From Arsenophonus sp. aPb (GTDB lineage: Bacteria > Pseudomonadota > Gammaproteobacteria > Enterobacterales > Enterobacteriaceae), in the NCBI RefSeq assembly GCF_029873475.1, contig NZ_CP123499.1, forward strand, positions 310,001 through 374,000: a DNA stretch of 64,000 bases, in the 5' to 3' direction. Positions 45,512 to 54,213 of the stretch are shown here, piece by piece. The translations under genes were made by a program, and so were the position numbers. Under the pieces are notes generated by a model, which was not told the DNA's origin, searched no databases, and was given only the letters and a program-made list of their open reading frames with translations. Position 1 is the first letter of the stretch. Each line of letters begins with the position of its first letter.

Positions 45512-46609
45512 GTGATTATAATTCGATATTTAGTTAAGGAAACGCTGAAAAGTCAAGTTGCAATACTTTTTATCCTGATTTTAATTTTTTTTAGTCAGAA
45601 AACAATCAATATATTAAGTTCAGCGGTTCAGGGAAATATTCCTTCCGATTTAGTTTTTCCTCTGCTGGGGCTTGGTATCCCTGAAATGGCACAATTGATT
45701 TTGCCCTTAAGTCTATTTCTTGGACTGTTAATGACCTACAGTAAACTCTATATCGATAGTGAAATTACTGTCATGCATGCCTGTGGCTTAGGTAAAAAGG
45801 TCTTAGTCATAGCAGCTTTAATTCTGGCATTATTTACCGGCCTGATTGCGGCCGTCAATGTAGCCTGGATGTTACCTTGGTCGGCAAAATATCAAGAGCA
45901 GGCATTAGCTGATGCGCAAGCCAATCCTGGTTTAGCTCATATGGTTGAAGGGCGATTTAAAACAACCAAGGATCAAAATATTGTTCTGTATATTAGTAAT
46001 GTAAAAGGCAAGAATTTTACTGATGTCTTTATGGCACAATTACGGCCGGCTAATAACCAGCGCCCTTCCGTGGTAATTGCAGAAAGTGGACGTATCCGAG
46101 AGGATCAAAACGGTAATCAAATCGTGGTATTAGATAAAGGAACTCGCTATGAAGGTACTGCGTTATTACGCGATTTTCGCATAACGGATTTTAAAGATTA
46201 TCAAGCGGTGATCGATCATAAAGAAACGGCAGTGTCAGGTGATAAAATCGAGCAAAAGGATATGTTGCAATTGTGGCATGCCACAGATGCTGAATCAAAA
46301 GCGGAATTTCATTGGCGTTTAACATTGGTGGTAGCGGTACTAATTATGGCCTTGATGGTTGTGCCATTAAGTGAAGTTAACCCCAGACAGGGCCGAGTCT
46401 TAAGTATGTTACCCGCCATGTTGCTTTATTTAATTTTCTTTCTATTACAAAGTACTTTGCACTCTAATGCAGAAAAAGGTGAAATTGATCCCAGGATAAC
46501 CATGTGGCTAGTTAATGCGGCTTTTCTACTATTAGCGATCATATTGAATATTTGGGATACCGTTTTTATGCGTCGACTACGTGCTAAGTTCTATAAAGGA
46601 GCCGCCTGA
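45512..46609 (+). CDS. lptF: LPS export ABC transporter permease LptF
   Basis: LptF pairs with LptG to form the membrane core of the Lpt complex that extracts lipopolysaccharide from the inner membrane. The 365-residue product starts at a GTG (MIIIRYLVKETLKSQVAILFIL). It has three N-terminal membrane segments, a periplasmic beta-jellyroll (about 130-265), and three C-terminal segments. It overlaps lptG by one base. The cytoplasmic ATPase LptB is encoded elsewhere, as usual. Confidence 0.96.
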   Translation: MIIIRYLVKETLKSQVAILFILILIFFSQKTINILSSAVQGNIPSDLVFPLLGLGIPEMAQLILPLSLFLGLLMTYSKLYIDSEITVMHACGLGKKVLVIAALILALFTGLIAAVNVAWMLPWSAKYQEQALADAQANPGLAHMVEGRFKTTKDQNIVLYISNVKGKNFTDVFMAQLRPANNQRPSVVIAESGRIREDQNGNQIVVLDKGTRYEGTALLRDFRITDFKDYQAVIDHKETAVSGDKIEQKDMLQLWHATDAESKAEFHWRLTLVVAVLIMALMVVPLSEVNPRQGRVLSMLPAMLLYLIFFLLQSTLHSNAEKGEIDPRITMWLVNAAFLLLAIILNIWDTVFMRRLRAKFYKGAA

Positions 46610-47685
46610 TGTTTGGTGTATTAGATAAATATATTGGGCGTACAATTCTCTCCTCGATCCTAATGACCCTTTTTATGTTGGTGTCATTATCAGGCATTAT
46701 TAAATTTGTTGAGCAATTAAGAAAAGTTGGTGATGGTGACTTTACCACCTGGAGCGCAGGGGTTTTTACTTTATTAACTGTTCCCAGAGATATTGAAGTA
46801 TTTTTTCCGATGGCGGCACTGTTAGGCGCATTACTTGGCTTGGGAACCCTGGCAACTCGTAGTGAATTAGTGGTAATGCAGGCGGCTGGTTTTTCTCGCT
46901 TACAGGTTGCGATGTCAGTGATGAAGACCGCGATACCTTTAGTGATCCTAACGATGGTTATTGGGGAATGGGTTGCCCCTGCAGCGGAGCAGTGGGCGCG
47001 TAACTATCGGGCGGAAAAAATTGTTGGCCGCTCATTAATGGTGACAGATCGTGGTTTATGGGCTAAAGATGGTAATAATTTTATTCATATTCAGCGTGTT
47101 ATCGATCAAAATGAAATAAAAGAAGTTTCCATCTACCAATTTGATGCGCAGAAGAAACTGCAAGCGGTCATTTTTGCTGCTTCAGGTCGTTATAATTCTG
47201 ATACTCACCAATGGCAATTGTCACAAGTAGATAAATCATTGATTAACAATGAAAAGGATATTACTGGCTCACAGAGTTTATTGATGGATTGGAAAACCAA
47301 TCTAAACCCAGAAAAATTAGGGGTGGTTTCTCTGGAGCCGGATTCTTTAGCAATAAGAGGCCTATATAAATACGTTAAATATCTTAAGGAGAGCGGGCAA
47401 GAAGCGTCAGTCTATCAATTAAGTATGTGGAAGAAAATCCTATCACCGCTTTCGGTCGCTGTTATGATGTTAATGGCGCTGTCATTTATTTTTGGGCCGC
47501 TGCGAAGTGTTACAATGGGGGTAAGAGTATTGATCGGTATTTCTGGCGGATTTATTTTTTATTTGCTCAATGAGGGTTTTGGTAATCTAAGTTTAGTCTA
47601 TGGTGTTCCGCCACTCATAGCAGCAATGTTACCTAGTGTACTATTCCTTGGATTTAGCATTTTATTATTAATGCGGCGGCAATAA
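46609..47685 (+). CDS. lptG: LPS export ABC transporter permease LptG
   Basis: LptG is the second permease of the LptB2FG complex. The 358-residue product starts MFGVLDKYIGRTILSSILMTL, with the LptG-typical GxIKFVEQLRKVGDGDFT segment, six membrane segments around a periplasmic jellyroll (about 130-260) and the DRGLWAKDGNNFIHI stretch. Its start overlaps the lptF stop by one base (TGATG), with AAGGAG upstream. Confidence 0.96.
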   Translation: MFGVLDKYIGRTILSSILMTLFMLVSLSGIIKFVEQLRKVGDGDFTTWSAGVFTLLTVPRDIEVFFPMAALLGALLGLGTLATRSELVVMQAAGFSRLQVAMSVMKTAIPLVILTMVIGEWVAPAAEQWARNYRAEKIVGRSLMVTDRGLWAKDGNNFIHIQRVIDQNEIKEVSIYQFDAQKKLQAVIFAASGRYNSDTHQWQLSQVDKSLINNEKDITGSQSLLMDWKTNLNPEKLGVVSLEPDSLAIRGLYKYVKYLKESGQEASVYQLSMWKKILSPLSVAVMMLMALSFIFGPLRSVTMGVRVLIGISGGFIFYLLNEGFGNLSLVYGVPPLIAAMLPSVLFLGFSILLLMRRQ

Positions 47686-47755
47686 TGCGCTTTTACAACA
47701 TGGCTAGGTATAATCCGTTACCATGCTGAAAAAAATTTATTGCCTATTGTTTGGT

Positions 47756-49048
47756 TTAACCATGATCAGGACTTTCTAGCAGTTTTTTAACCAGATTTAC
47801 CGCAAAATCTTGTTTAGTTGGCTGGAAAAGATCGTTATTGTGATTGATGGTGAGAGCCGCGGTTAAATCATTGACACCTTTGGTTAACCGACTAAATTTA
47901 CTCCCTTTTTTGCGCGAAATCACCGCAAATATACCAATGCGTTGTTGTGGGATCATGGTCATATAGGTATTAAAACCCCCACCGCCACCGGTTTTTTGAT
48001 AAATGCCGGGAATGCCATCTCGTGGATTCATATAAACCCATCCAAGGCCAATACCATCGGCATGCCCAGCAACGTCCATCCCTTTTATGTCGGTAAGCAT
48101 ATCGCGAGCAAAATAGATCGCTTGTTCACGTTGAGCGGTTTGTTTACTAACTTGGGGATGGGTTGACAGAAATTGTTGCATCCATCTTTGCATATCAGCT
48201 GGTGTTGAATAAACACCTCCACTGCCGGCGGCAGCTAAAGTACTAATACATGGACTGGATTTATAACCGACCATTAGGCGAGAACATTGATAGGTAGTTG
48301 GTGTAAAAGTTGTATCATACATTTCGGTTGGTAGGGTTATTTTTTCGGCAAAAAGTTGTTTATAAGATTTTCCTGCTGCTTTTGCCAAAGCATCTGCTAG
48401 TAGATCATAAGCCAGATTAGAATAGGCGGCTTTCGTTCCTGGTAAACACTTAATTTTTGCCTTTTTCAACCATGCCCAACGATTTGTCTGGGTTGGCCAA
48501 ACAAATACCGGCCGGCCGATTTTACCGCCAGGTTGTTCCCTGGGTAAACCGCTGGTATGACTAGCCAGGTGATATAATCGAATTGGTTCTTTGCCATTAT
48601 AAATTGGGATATGAGTACCGAAATAGCTGTAGTTTTGTAGTGGATCAGTAATTCGTAATTTTTTATCCGCTTCTAATTTGATCATCACTGCACTGGTCAT
48701 CAATTTTGTTAATGAAGCAATGCGGATCAATGAATTAGGGCCAGGGGTTTTTCGGCTACCTGGAGCAGTTTCACCATAATAACGGGTGACTATCTGATCA
48801 TTGTCGATAACAACGATTGCCATCCCTTGTGGATTTGTTTCAGTAAAAATTTGGCTAGCAAAACGATCTACTAAATCAGTCGTTTTTTCAGTAGTGGGTT
48901 GATGACGATTAAGAATTTCCAGTGCTGTTGGCGAAGATGATGCAGTTTTGGCTGATGGAAATTTTGTTACTGTTGTCGATGACGAGCAACCAGTGAGTGA
49001 TATAAATAGAGTAAAGGCTGAAAAGAATTTTAGGCAAAATGGTTGCAT
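47756..49048 (-). CDS. ampH: AmpH-like penicillin-binding protein/beta-lactamase-family hydrolase, probable lipoprotein
   Basis: AmpH is a class C beta-lactamase-fold enzyme with DD-peptidase activity in peptidoglycan recycling. The serine motif is SLTK (in IRIASLTKLMTSAVMIKL), the tyrosine motif is YSNLAYDLLADAL and the third motif is KTGGGGGF, all matching AmpH. I choose ATG 49048, giving 430 residues, because MQPFCLKFFSAFTLFISLTGC is then a compact lipoprotein signal with lipobox LTGC; a TTG 36 bases earlier would lengthen the n-region. E. coli AmpH has a plain signal peptide and is shorter, so the Ser/Thr-rich linker and lipid anchor are different here. Confidence 0.88.
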   Translation of the reverse strand: MQPFCLKFFSAFTLFISLTGCSSSTTVTKFPSAKTASSSPTALEILNRHQPTTEKTTDLVDRFASQIFTETNPQGMAIVVIDNDQIVTRYYGETAPGSRKTPGPNSLIRIASLTKLMTSAVMIKLEADKKLRITDPLQNYSYFGTHIPIYNGKEPIRLYHLASHTSGLPREQPGGKIGRPVFVWPTQTNRWAWLKKAKIKCLPGTKAAYSNLAYDLLADALAKAAGKSYKQLFAEKITLPTEMYDTTFTPTTYQCSRLMVGYKSSPCISTLAAAGSGGVYSTPADMQRWMQQFLSTHPQVSKQTAQREQAIYFARDMLTDIKGMDVAGHADGIGLGWVYMNPRDGIPGIYQKTGGGGGFNTYMTMIPQQRIGIFAVISRKKGSKFSRLTKGVNDLTAALTINHNNDLFQPTKQDFAVNLVKKLLESPDHG

Positions 49049-49273
49049 TCTTAATAAACCAATATGAATAAATTTTTTAAACAATCGCCTGATAAATGTT
49101 CAATTTTCATTAAAGCCTTTGCCAGGCACCTAAATAAAAATCAATTATGTTATCGATGCTATACGTTCTATATACTATAACACTCTAATTATAGAGAAAT
49201 TATGAATATAAGCTACAAAACTATTCTCTGATGTTCTATTGTTAGCATAATAATCTGAAAAATAGATCAATAA

Positions 49274-49299
49274 AAGAGTAGTCATAAAATACTACTCTT
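49274..49299 (-). terminator. Probable terminator of the T3SS operon
   Basis: A 9-base inverted repeat (AAGAGTAGT / ACTACTCTT) with an 8-base loop lies 29 bases beyond the end of the last T3SS gene. The T run on the minus strand is short (CTTTTATT). Confidence 0.6.
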
Positions 49300-49327
49300 G
49301 ATTATTCAAACGAAGATAAAGCTGGGA

Positions 49328-50602
49328 TTAACGTAAAAAGCTTTTGGCGCTATCTTGCATCGCATTGATGGTACTGCTTAGAATTTTAACGAAGTTATCA
49401 TAGTTAGCATTGGCCGTATTGTAACGTTGTGACAACTCATCTAGCATGGCTTGATAATCTTTTTTAGTCGTATCAATTGCAGTGTTGATTAGATTGAAAC
49501 GTGCCTGGGAGATCTCTAGTCTGTCTGTGGTTTTTTTTTGCAGATTTTTCACTACTTGAATAACACGCGTTAATGGTTGGGGATCAATTTTTATTTTAAT
49601 TGTAATACCTGTTGTTAAACTTTTTGCATTGATTTCTGCTAAATCAGGCGCTTCAATCAAGGTGCCAGTAACTTTTTGTTCAAAGGATTGGCGATAGCTT
49701 TTCATTAGTGCTAAAGCTTGTGCTTCGGTGTAACGCACACCGCTATTATCGCCGACTTTTTGATAATCATCTTTTGCCAGTTTAGTAAATTTAATTTCTT
49801 GTTGATAAATAATCGCATCAGGTTCTTCTTGCAATAATTTAGTGCGTAATTGCTTTAAATCCTCCAGCATTTTCTTCTGCTTAAAAGTAATAAAGTTATC
49901 TTTTGAGCTTTCGCTGACGTAATTACTGACATCAGAAAGTGAGCCGCTAATCTGCTGAAATTTTTCCATACTGTTTTTAAATATATCGCGGTAACAGTGC
50001 AGATAACTCTTCTTGGCATCGCTAATGGTCTGTTTAATATCATTAAACAGCACCATTAATGAATTATAATTATTTTCTGTTAATGTTTGTTGCTGTTGTG
50101 TAAGTTGTTGTGCTGTAGGTAATAACGCATTACGTGACTGATAATAACTTTTGCTAACAGGAGGGGGATTTTTATCAGATAATAGTCGAGCAAGGTTAGT
50201 TTGGCCGCGATCTGTTAGCGTCTTACCTTTTTCTACTAATGCTTCGCCTTTTTTTATTAGCGCCTGATCTTTAATTATTCTTCCATATATTATATTTTGC
50301 GTTCCATTTTCTATCTCTTTATTGCCATTTTTTATATCGTTGAGCGCACTTTGTGTGGCAAAAAGATACGCTTTTTGTTTGTTTTGTAATGCATCATTTT
50401 GGTTATTATCGCTAAGATCATATTCGATTGTCTCAGACAGTAAAATAGTTAATTCTGATGGTAAGATAGGTGAAATATTATTATTCAATGCATTATTATT
50501 TAATGAAATATTAGCATCGATAACTGCATGACTAGAGTCATTATGTTTTATCTCAGTAGAAAATGCAGCCGAGTGTGGTGTTGAATTTGTTAAAATTACC
50601 AT
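49328..50602 (-). CDS. sctA: T3SS needle-tip protein, SipD/IpaD-like
   Basis: SipD/IpaD proteins cap the T3SS needle and regulate translocator insertion. The 424-residue product ends with the family's C-terminal coiled coil (LSQRYNTANANYDNFVKILSSTINAMQDSAKSFL) that packs on the needle. It is about 80-90 residues longer than SipD or IpaD. Part of the excess is a repetitive helical stretch at 90-135 with glycines at 93, 100, 107, 119, 126 and 133 in a seven-residue rhythm. It is the last gene of the operon, as sipD follows sipC in SPI-1. No cysteine pattern or signal peptide, as expected of a type III substrate. Confidence 0.82.
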   Translation of the reverse strand: MVILTNSTPHSAAFSTEIKHNDSSHAVIDANISLNNNALNNNISPILPSELTILLSETIEYDLSDNNQNDALQNKQKAYLFATQSALNDIKNGNKEIENGTQNIIYGRIIKDQALIKKGEALVEKGKTLTDRGQTNLARLLSDKNPPPVSKSYYQSRNALLPTAQQLTQQQQTLTENNYNSLMVLFNDIKQTISDAKKSYLHCYRDIFKNSMEKFQQISGSLSDVSNYVSESSKDNFITFKQKKMLEDLKQLRTKLLQEEPDAIIYQQEIKFTKLAKDDYQKVGDNSGVRYTEAQALALMKSYRQSFEQKVTGTLIEAPDLAEINAKSLTTGITIKIKIDPQPLTRVIQVVKNLQKKTTDRLEISQARFNLINTAIDTTKKDYQAMLDELSQRYNTANANYDNFVKILSSTINAMQDSAKSFLR

Positions 50603-50644
50603 AAAAATTTCGTCTAGTTATTGTTCATTGAATACGTGCTAACG

Positions 50645-51469
50645 TTAAGCTCTAATATTACCTGAGATGGTGGATACGGTTTGTTGGCTATATTCGATCA
50701 TCTTATTGAGAATTTGCATCATTTTATTCTTTACCTCTTCATTGATATTTTCTTCCCGTTGATGGGTTTCGCCGGTAGCATTATTAATTTGTTGCTCAGT
50801 TTCTAAAATACGCTGGTTACCCTGTTCTTTAATTTGCCCAGAAGCTAAGGGCTGCTGAGTCATTTGGCTGATTGGGTTTGATAAGTTGCTGACGGCATTT
50901 CCGGCTATCAGTGAGCTATTTTGAGGACTGCCAATAGTGTTGCTGGTAGTTTGCGACAGCCCTTTAAGACTGATCCCTGCACCGGCGATTGTCATTCCCA
51001 GATTTAAAGAGCTACCGGCGATAGCACTTGTCAATAGTGAGCCGGCTTCTGTGTATTTACTGTCTTTAACTTTTTCGCTGGATTGTAATGTGGTAATTTT
51101 AAGTTTATCGCCACTTTGACGGCTTTTGGCGTTAAGTTCTCTTAATGTTGCTGATATTTTATTAAGTAGCGCTAGTAATTGCACATCACTAGTACCTAAT
51201 AAATTCATTACTATAGGCGGTGATTTTTCTAAACGATCGATTAACGCCTCGGCATCTTTTTCCACTGTTGGTGGTGTGAGAAGTGGTAAATTGGTTTGAT
51301 TGATTTGTTCTTTGGTTGTTTGTTCAATCTGCTGTTGTGCTGTTTTGCTAGCCAAGATCTGAGAGGCTATTTTGTCAGACGTTGAGTTAGGTTCTGTAAT
51401 GTTTTTAACATCCAATGGAGTTATTGGCGCAACAGAATGTTTAGTGATTGCAGGAGTAATAGTTGTCAT
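50645..51469 (-). CDS. sctB: T3SS minor translocator, SipC/IpaC-like
   Basis: SipC/IpaC inserts in the host membrane with SipB/IpaB to form the translocon pore and can nucleate actin. The 274-residue product has one hydrophobic segment (AGSLLTSAIAGSSLNLGMTI, about residues 140-165) and ends in TISGNIRA, closely resembling the C-terminal SGNIRA/AGNIRA ending of this family. It is shorter than SipC (about 409). AAGGAC lies before the ATG. It starts 13 bases after the SipB-like gene. Overall similarity is otherwise low, typical for this class. Confidence 0.8.
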   Translation of the reverse strand: MTTITPAITKHSVAPITPLDVKNITEPNSTSDKIASQILASKTAQQQIEQTTKEQINQTNLPLLTPPTVEKDAEALIDRLEKSPPIVMNLLGTSDVQLLALLNKISATLRELNAKSRQSGDKLKITTLQSSEKVKDSKYTEAGSLLTSAIAGSSLNLGMTIAGAGISLKGLSQTTSNTIGSPQNSSLIAGNAVSNLSNPISQMTQQPLASGQIKEQGNQRILETEQQINNATGETHQREENINEEVKNKMMQILNKMIEYSQQTVSTISGNIRA

Positions 51470-51482
51470 GATTAAGTCCTTT

Positions 51483-52808
51483 TTATACCATGGTGTTTAA
51501 GTTATGAGTAATATATTTACCGGTATGTAGGCTTTGGCTGCCCATTTCGCCAATTTTGCGCATTAACTCAGCCAAAGTTTCCATCTCCTTGGCAAAGTTA
51601 TCCATCACTTGGTTGAGCAGTTTATCCAGTTGAGCCATTATTTGGTTAATGACCGTTAAATCGCCTAACCGTTTGATAACATCAGCTTCTAAATTTGCAG
51701 CGTGGAGATTTAAGCCGGCACTAGTATTAGCATTAACAACAGAAAGACCGATTAAGCTTTTTTGTACCATTGAGGTATTGATATATTGAGCCAATTTATT
51801 TTTCATGTTACTGATTAATGTATTATTGATAGTTTTATCCAGTAAGTTATTGCATGCTTGTTTGATAGCAATAGCAATCATTTTGCTGGTATCGTTACCG
51901 ACGATGCGTGCTAAGTTACTCAATAGATTGTTGATCATTTTATCCAATAATTGATTTAGGGCGCGTTTAAGCTTATCAGCGATAATTTTACCAATCATTT
52001 TACCCGCCACACTGGCTAATTTAGCTGAGCCAATGGCAGCAGCAATCATTGTCACTGCAACAATAATCGTGGCGACAATGTCGGTTATCTCTTTGGCCTG
52101 TTTTTTCAGTTCGGCGATTTCACTTTCTGATGCTCCATTTAATTTAGCTTCACTAACCGCGATTTGGCATAGAAAGTCAGAGATCGATTCTGCTATTTTC
52201 ATCATTGCTTCACCGACTGGCGCTAATGCTTTATTCATAAAAGAGCCCCCACCGGCTGCCTGACAGATGGTATCCGCGGCCAATAAGGCGATCCCGATCG
52301 CGGCTAAAGCCAGGCTGGCACCACCAGTAAAAGCAGCGGCCACAACACCAACCGCTGCAATTAACCAGGAAAAAATTTGGCTACCAATCGCCATCCATTT
52401 ACGCGCTTCTTCTGCTTTACGGATTTTTTCATCAATATCCTGTGCGCGTTTTTCTGCCTGGATTTCAGTCATGCGTTGCATTTCTTGCAAAATTTCTCGT
52501 TGGCTATTCATGCTCTCCAGTGTAAGTGAGCCAAGCAACTCACGCATTTTTGCCATCAGATAAGTGAGTTTGGCGCTGCCTTGCAGATGCTGTGATTCCA
52601 GTTCGATTAATGTTTTAAAGGTGGCTAGTTTTAAACTGAAAATACTTTTTTCAGCTTCATTCAGTTGCTCGGCGATGTCAGTGTCATTTTTAAGATTAGC
52701 CAGTCGATCACGCTGATCTTCTGTATCACGCACCAGGCTTTTATAAGCGCCTTGGGCGTAAGAGATAGAGCGTAATGTCCGCTCATCATAATCCATCGAA
52801 TAACGCAT
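51483..52808 (-). CDS. sctE: T3SS major translocator SipB/IpaB-like, C-terminal part of a frameshifted gene
   Basis: This 441-codon frame holds the pore-forming half of a SipB/IpaB-type translocator: a coiled coil (about 20-135), a hydrophobic pair of segments (IFSWLIAAVGVVAAAFTGGA and TDIVATIIVAVTMIAAAIGS) and a C-terminal amphipathic helix region. The frame is open further upstream without a start, up to the A7 run at 52938-52944 (minus strand), reading KLAIKQFCQGIEHNRLKPIF and onward. One additional A there would fuse it to the frame ending at 52892, giving about 708 residues. If translated alone it must use the internal ATG at 52808 and would lack the chaperone-binding N-terminus. Confidence 0.82.
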   Translation of the reverse strand: MRYSMDYDERTLRSISYAQGAYKSLVRDTEDQRDRLANLKNDTDIAEQLNEAEKSIFSLKLATFKTLIELESQHLQGSAKLTYLMAKMRELLGSLTLESMNSQREILQEMQRMTEIQAEKRAQDIDEKIRKAEEARKWMAIGSQIFSWLIAAVGVVAAAFTGGASLALAAIGIALLAADTICQAAGGGSFMNKALAPVGEAMMKIAESISDFLCQIAVSEAKLNGASESEIAELKKQAKEITDIVATIIVAVTMIAAAIGSAKLASVAGKMIGKIIADKLKRALNQLLDKMINNLLSNLARIVGNDTSKMIAIAIKQACNNLLDKTINNTLISNMKNKLAQYINTSMVQKSLIGLSVVNANTSAGLNLHAANLEADVIKRLGDLTVINQIMAQLDKLLNQVMDNFAKEMETLAELMRKIGEMGSQSLHTGKYITHNLNTMV

Positions 52809-52891
52809 AGCGTTATACCATTCTGTACCGATAATACCGTTGTCACGCCATTTCTTATTGGTTTGACTAATGCTATCACTAAAAATAGGTT

Positions 52892-53608
52892 TCAGACGAT
52901 TATGTTCAATACCTTGGCAGAATTGTTTAATGGCGAGTTTTTTTGGTTAAGTTCATCAACAGATAATTTGGCATTAGTTAAATCTAACTTCAACCATGGA
53001 AACTCTTCTTCTAACAGTTTGCTCATCTTTTGTCGATCGGTGAGCCGATTTTTTCCGGCGATAGCTTGTCTAAACCGCTCACTGAGCCCATGATTTTCAA
53101 AGAGATTGTCCAGTGCATTAGCATCAGCTTTAGTTTGTTCATGTAACCCACTTGCGACACGTAGCCAACTGTCAATAAAATCATCTCGATGCTGATTGAG
53201 GTTTTTTTCAACTTGTAGGTAGATGTGTTCAACTTTTTTAGCTTGTTGAATCTGATGATTCAACTGGGCTTGAATTTTCCATTGGGTAAGATTTTCGCGT
53301 AGATTTTTGATCTCATTTTTACCGATCAATTGTTGATATTGTTTCATTAATAACAGTAATTGAGCATTATTATCTGCGGTAGATAAAGAATTATCTGTGG
53401 GTGGAGTAAGGATCGGTATATTTTTATCAGATTGATTTTGACTGGCAGTTTTTTTTTGTTCGTTTTCAATTACACTATTGACTTGTTGAATGATATTTTT
53501 TTGTAGCGTGGTTAATTGGTTGACCAGATTATTATCCGCGCTTATATCTTGCTTTACAGCAGTAAAAGGATGTGCTTTGTTAGCTGTTAATCGGTTAATT
53601 TCTACCAT
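52892..53608 (-). CDS. sctE: T3SS major translocator SipB/IpaB-like, N-terminal part of a frameshifted gene
   Basis: This frame encodes 238 residues from ATG 53608, which lies eight bases after the sicA-like stop with AAGGA ten bases upstream; an earlier in-frame ATG at 53635 lies inside sicA and lacks a ribosome site. The region has a Ser/Thr/Asn/Gln-rich secretion-signal-like start, the P-x-LTPP patch (IPILTPPTDN) that may bind the class II chaperone, and a long helical coiled-coil part as in SipB. After DELNQK the frame crosses seven A and ends within twelve codons, whereas the adjacent frame continues into the pore-forming half. Confidence 0.78.
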   Translation of the reverse strand: MVEINRLTANKAHPFTAVKQDISADNNLVNQLTTLQKNIIQQVNSVIENEQKKTASQNQSDKNIPILTPPTDNSLSTADNNAQLLLLMKQYQQLIGKNEIKNLRENLTQWKIQAQLNHQIQQAKKVEHIYLQVEKNLNQHRDDFIDSWLRVASGLHEQTKADANALDNLFENHGLSERFRQAIAGKNRLTDRQKMSKLLEEEFPWLKLDLTNAKLSVDELNQKNSPLNNSAKVLNIIV

Positions 53609-53615
53609 CTTTAGG

Positions 53616-54131
53616 TCATCCTTGATTATCGTCATTTGATGGAGAGGTTGTTAAGAGTTCAAGATAGGCTTGCGCTCTATTCTTTAACTCTTGATCGCTG
53701 CTATGTTGATAAACTTTCTGAAAGCAGTATTTAGCTTTTTCTTTTTCACCGATAATAAGATTACATTGTCCACCGTAGAACATTGGGCGGTAGTCATTAT
53801 CCCCATGTACATAAGCCAGCGCGTAGAGATCAAGCGCTGTTTCATACTGTTTTTGTAGCTGTTTAACCGCTCCTAATCCCATAATGTAATCGCTATTATT
53901 GAAATCATATAAGCAGAGAAAACGAAAAAAGGTTTCAGCTTCTTCTAATTTACCTTGTTGATAAAAATCATATGCAAAGCGGTAAACACCATCCATCAGT
54001 TCAGCGGGTATGCCTTCTAAATCCTTCAAGCTGGCACCTTGCTGTAGGGCTTCTGTTACCAGTTCAGTATACTCATCCAATTGAACATCGGTGTTATTAT
54101 CATTTCGGTTGGTCGTATTTTGCTGTTCCAT
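53616..54131 (-). CDS. sicA: T3SS translocator chaperone, SicA/IpgC-like
   Basis: SicA-type class II chaperones hold the translocators SipB/SipC before secretion and, with an AraC partner, can activate effector genes. The 171-residue product has three TPR-like helix pairs and the SicA-typical stretches GASLKDLEGIPAELMDGVYR and KLEEAETFFRFLCLYDFNNS followed by DYIMGLGAV. GAGAAG precedes the ATG. It lies between sctU and the SipB-like gene, the SPI-1 order spaS-sicA-sipB. An 82-base gap before it could carry a separate promoter. Confidence 0.93.
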   Translation of the reverse strand: MEQQNTTNRNDNNTDVQLDEYTELVTEALQQGASLKDLEGIPAELMDGVYRFAYDFYQQGKLEEAETFFRFLCLYDFNNSDYIMGLGAVKQLQKQYETALDLYALAYVHGDNDYRPMFYGGQCNLIIGEKEKAKYCFQKVYQHSSDQELKNRAQAYLELLTTSPSNDDNQG

Positions 54132-54213
54132 AGCATCTTCTCGCTTTATTTATAACAGAGTAAAGGAATTTAAGCGGTTTAACTTGCAAAAATCCGCCAA
54201 GTTAACAAAAGCA

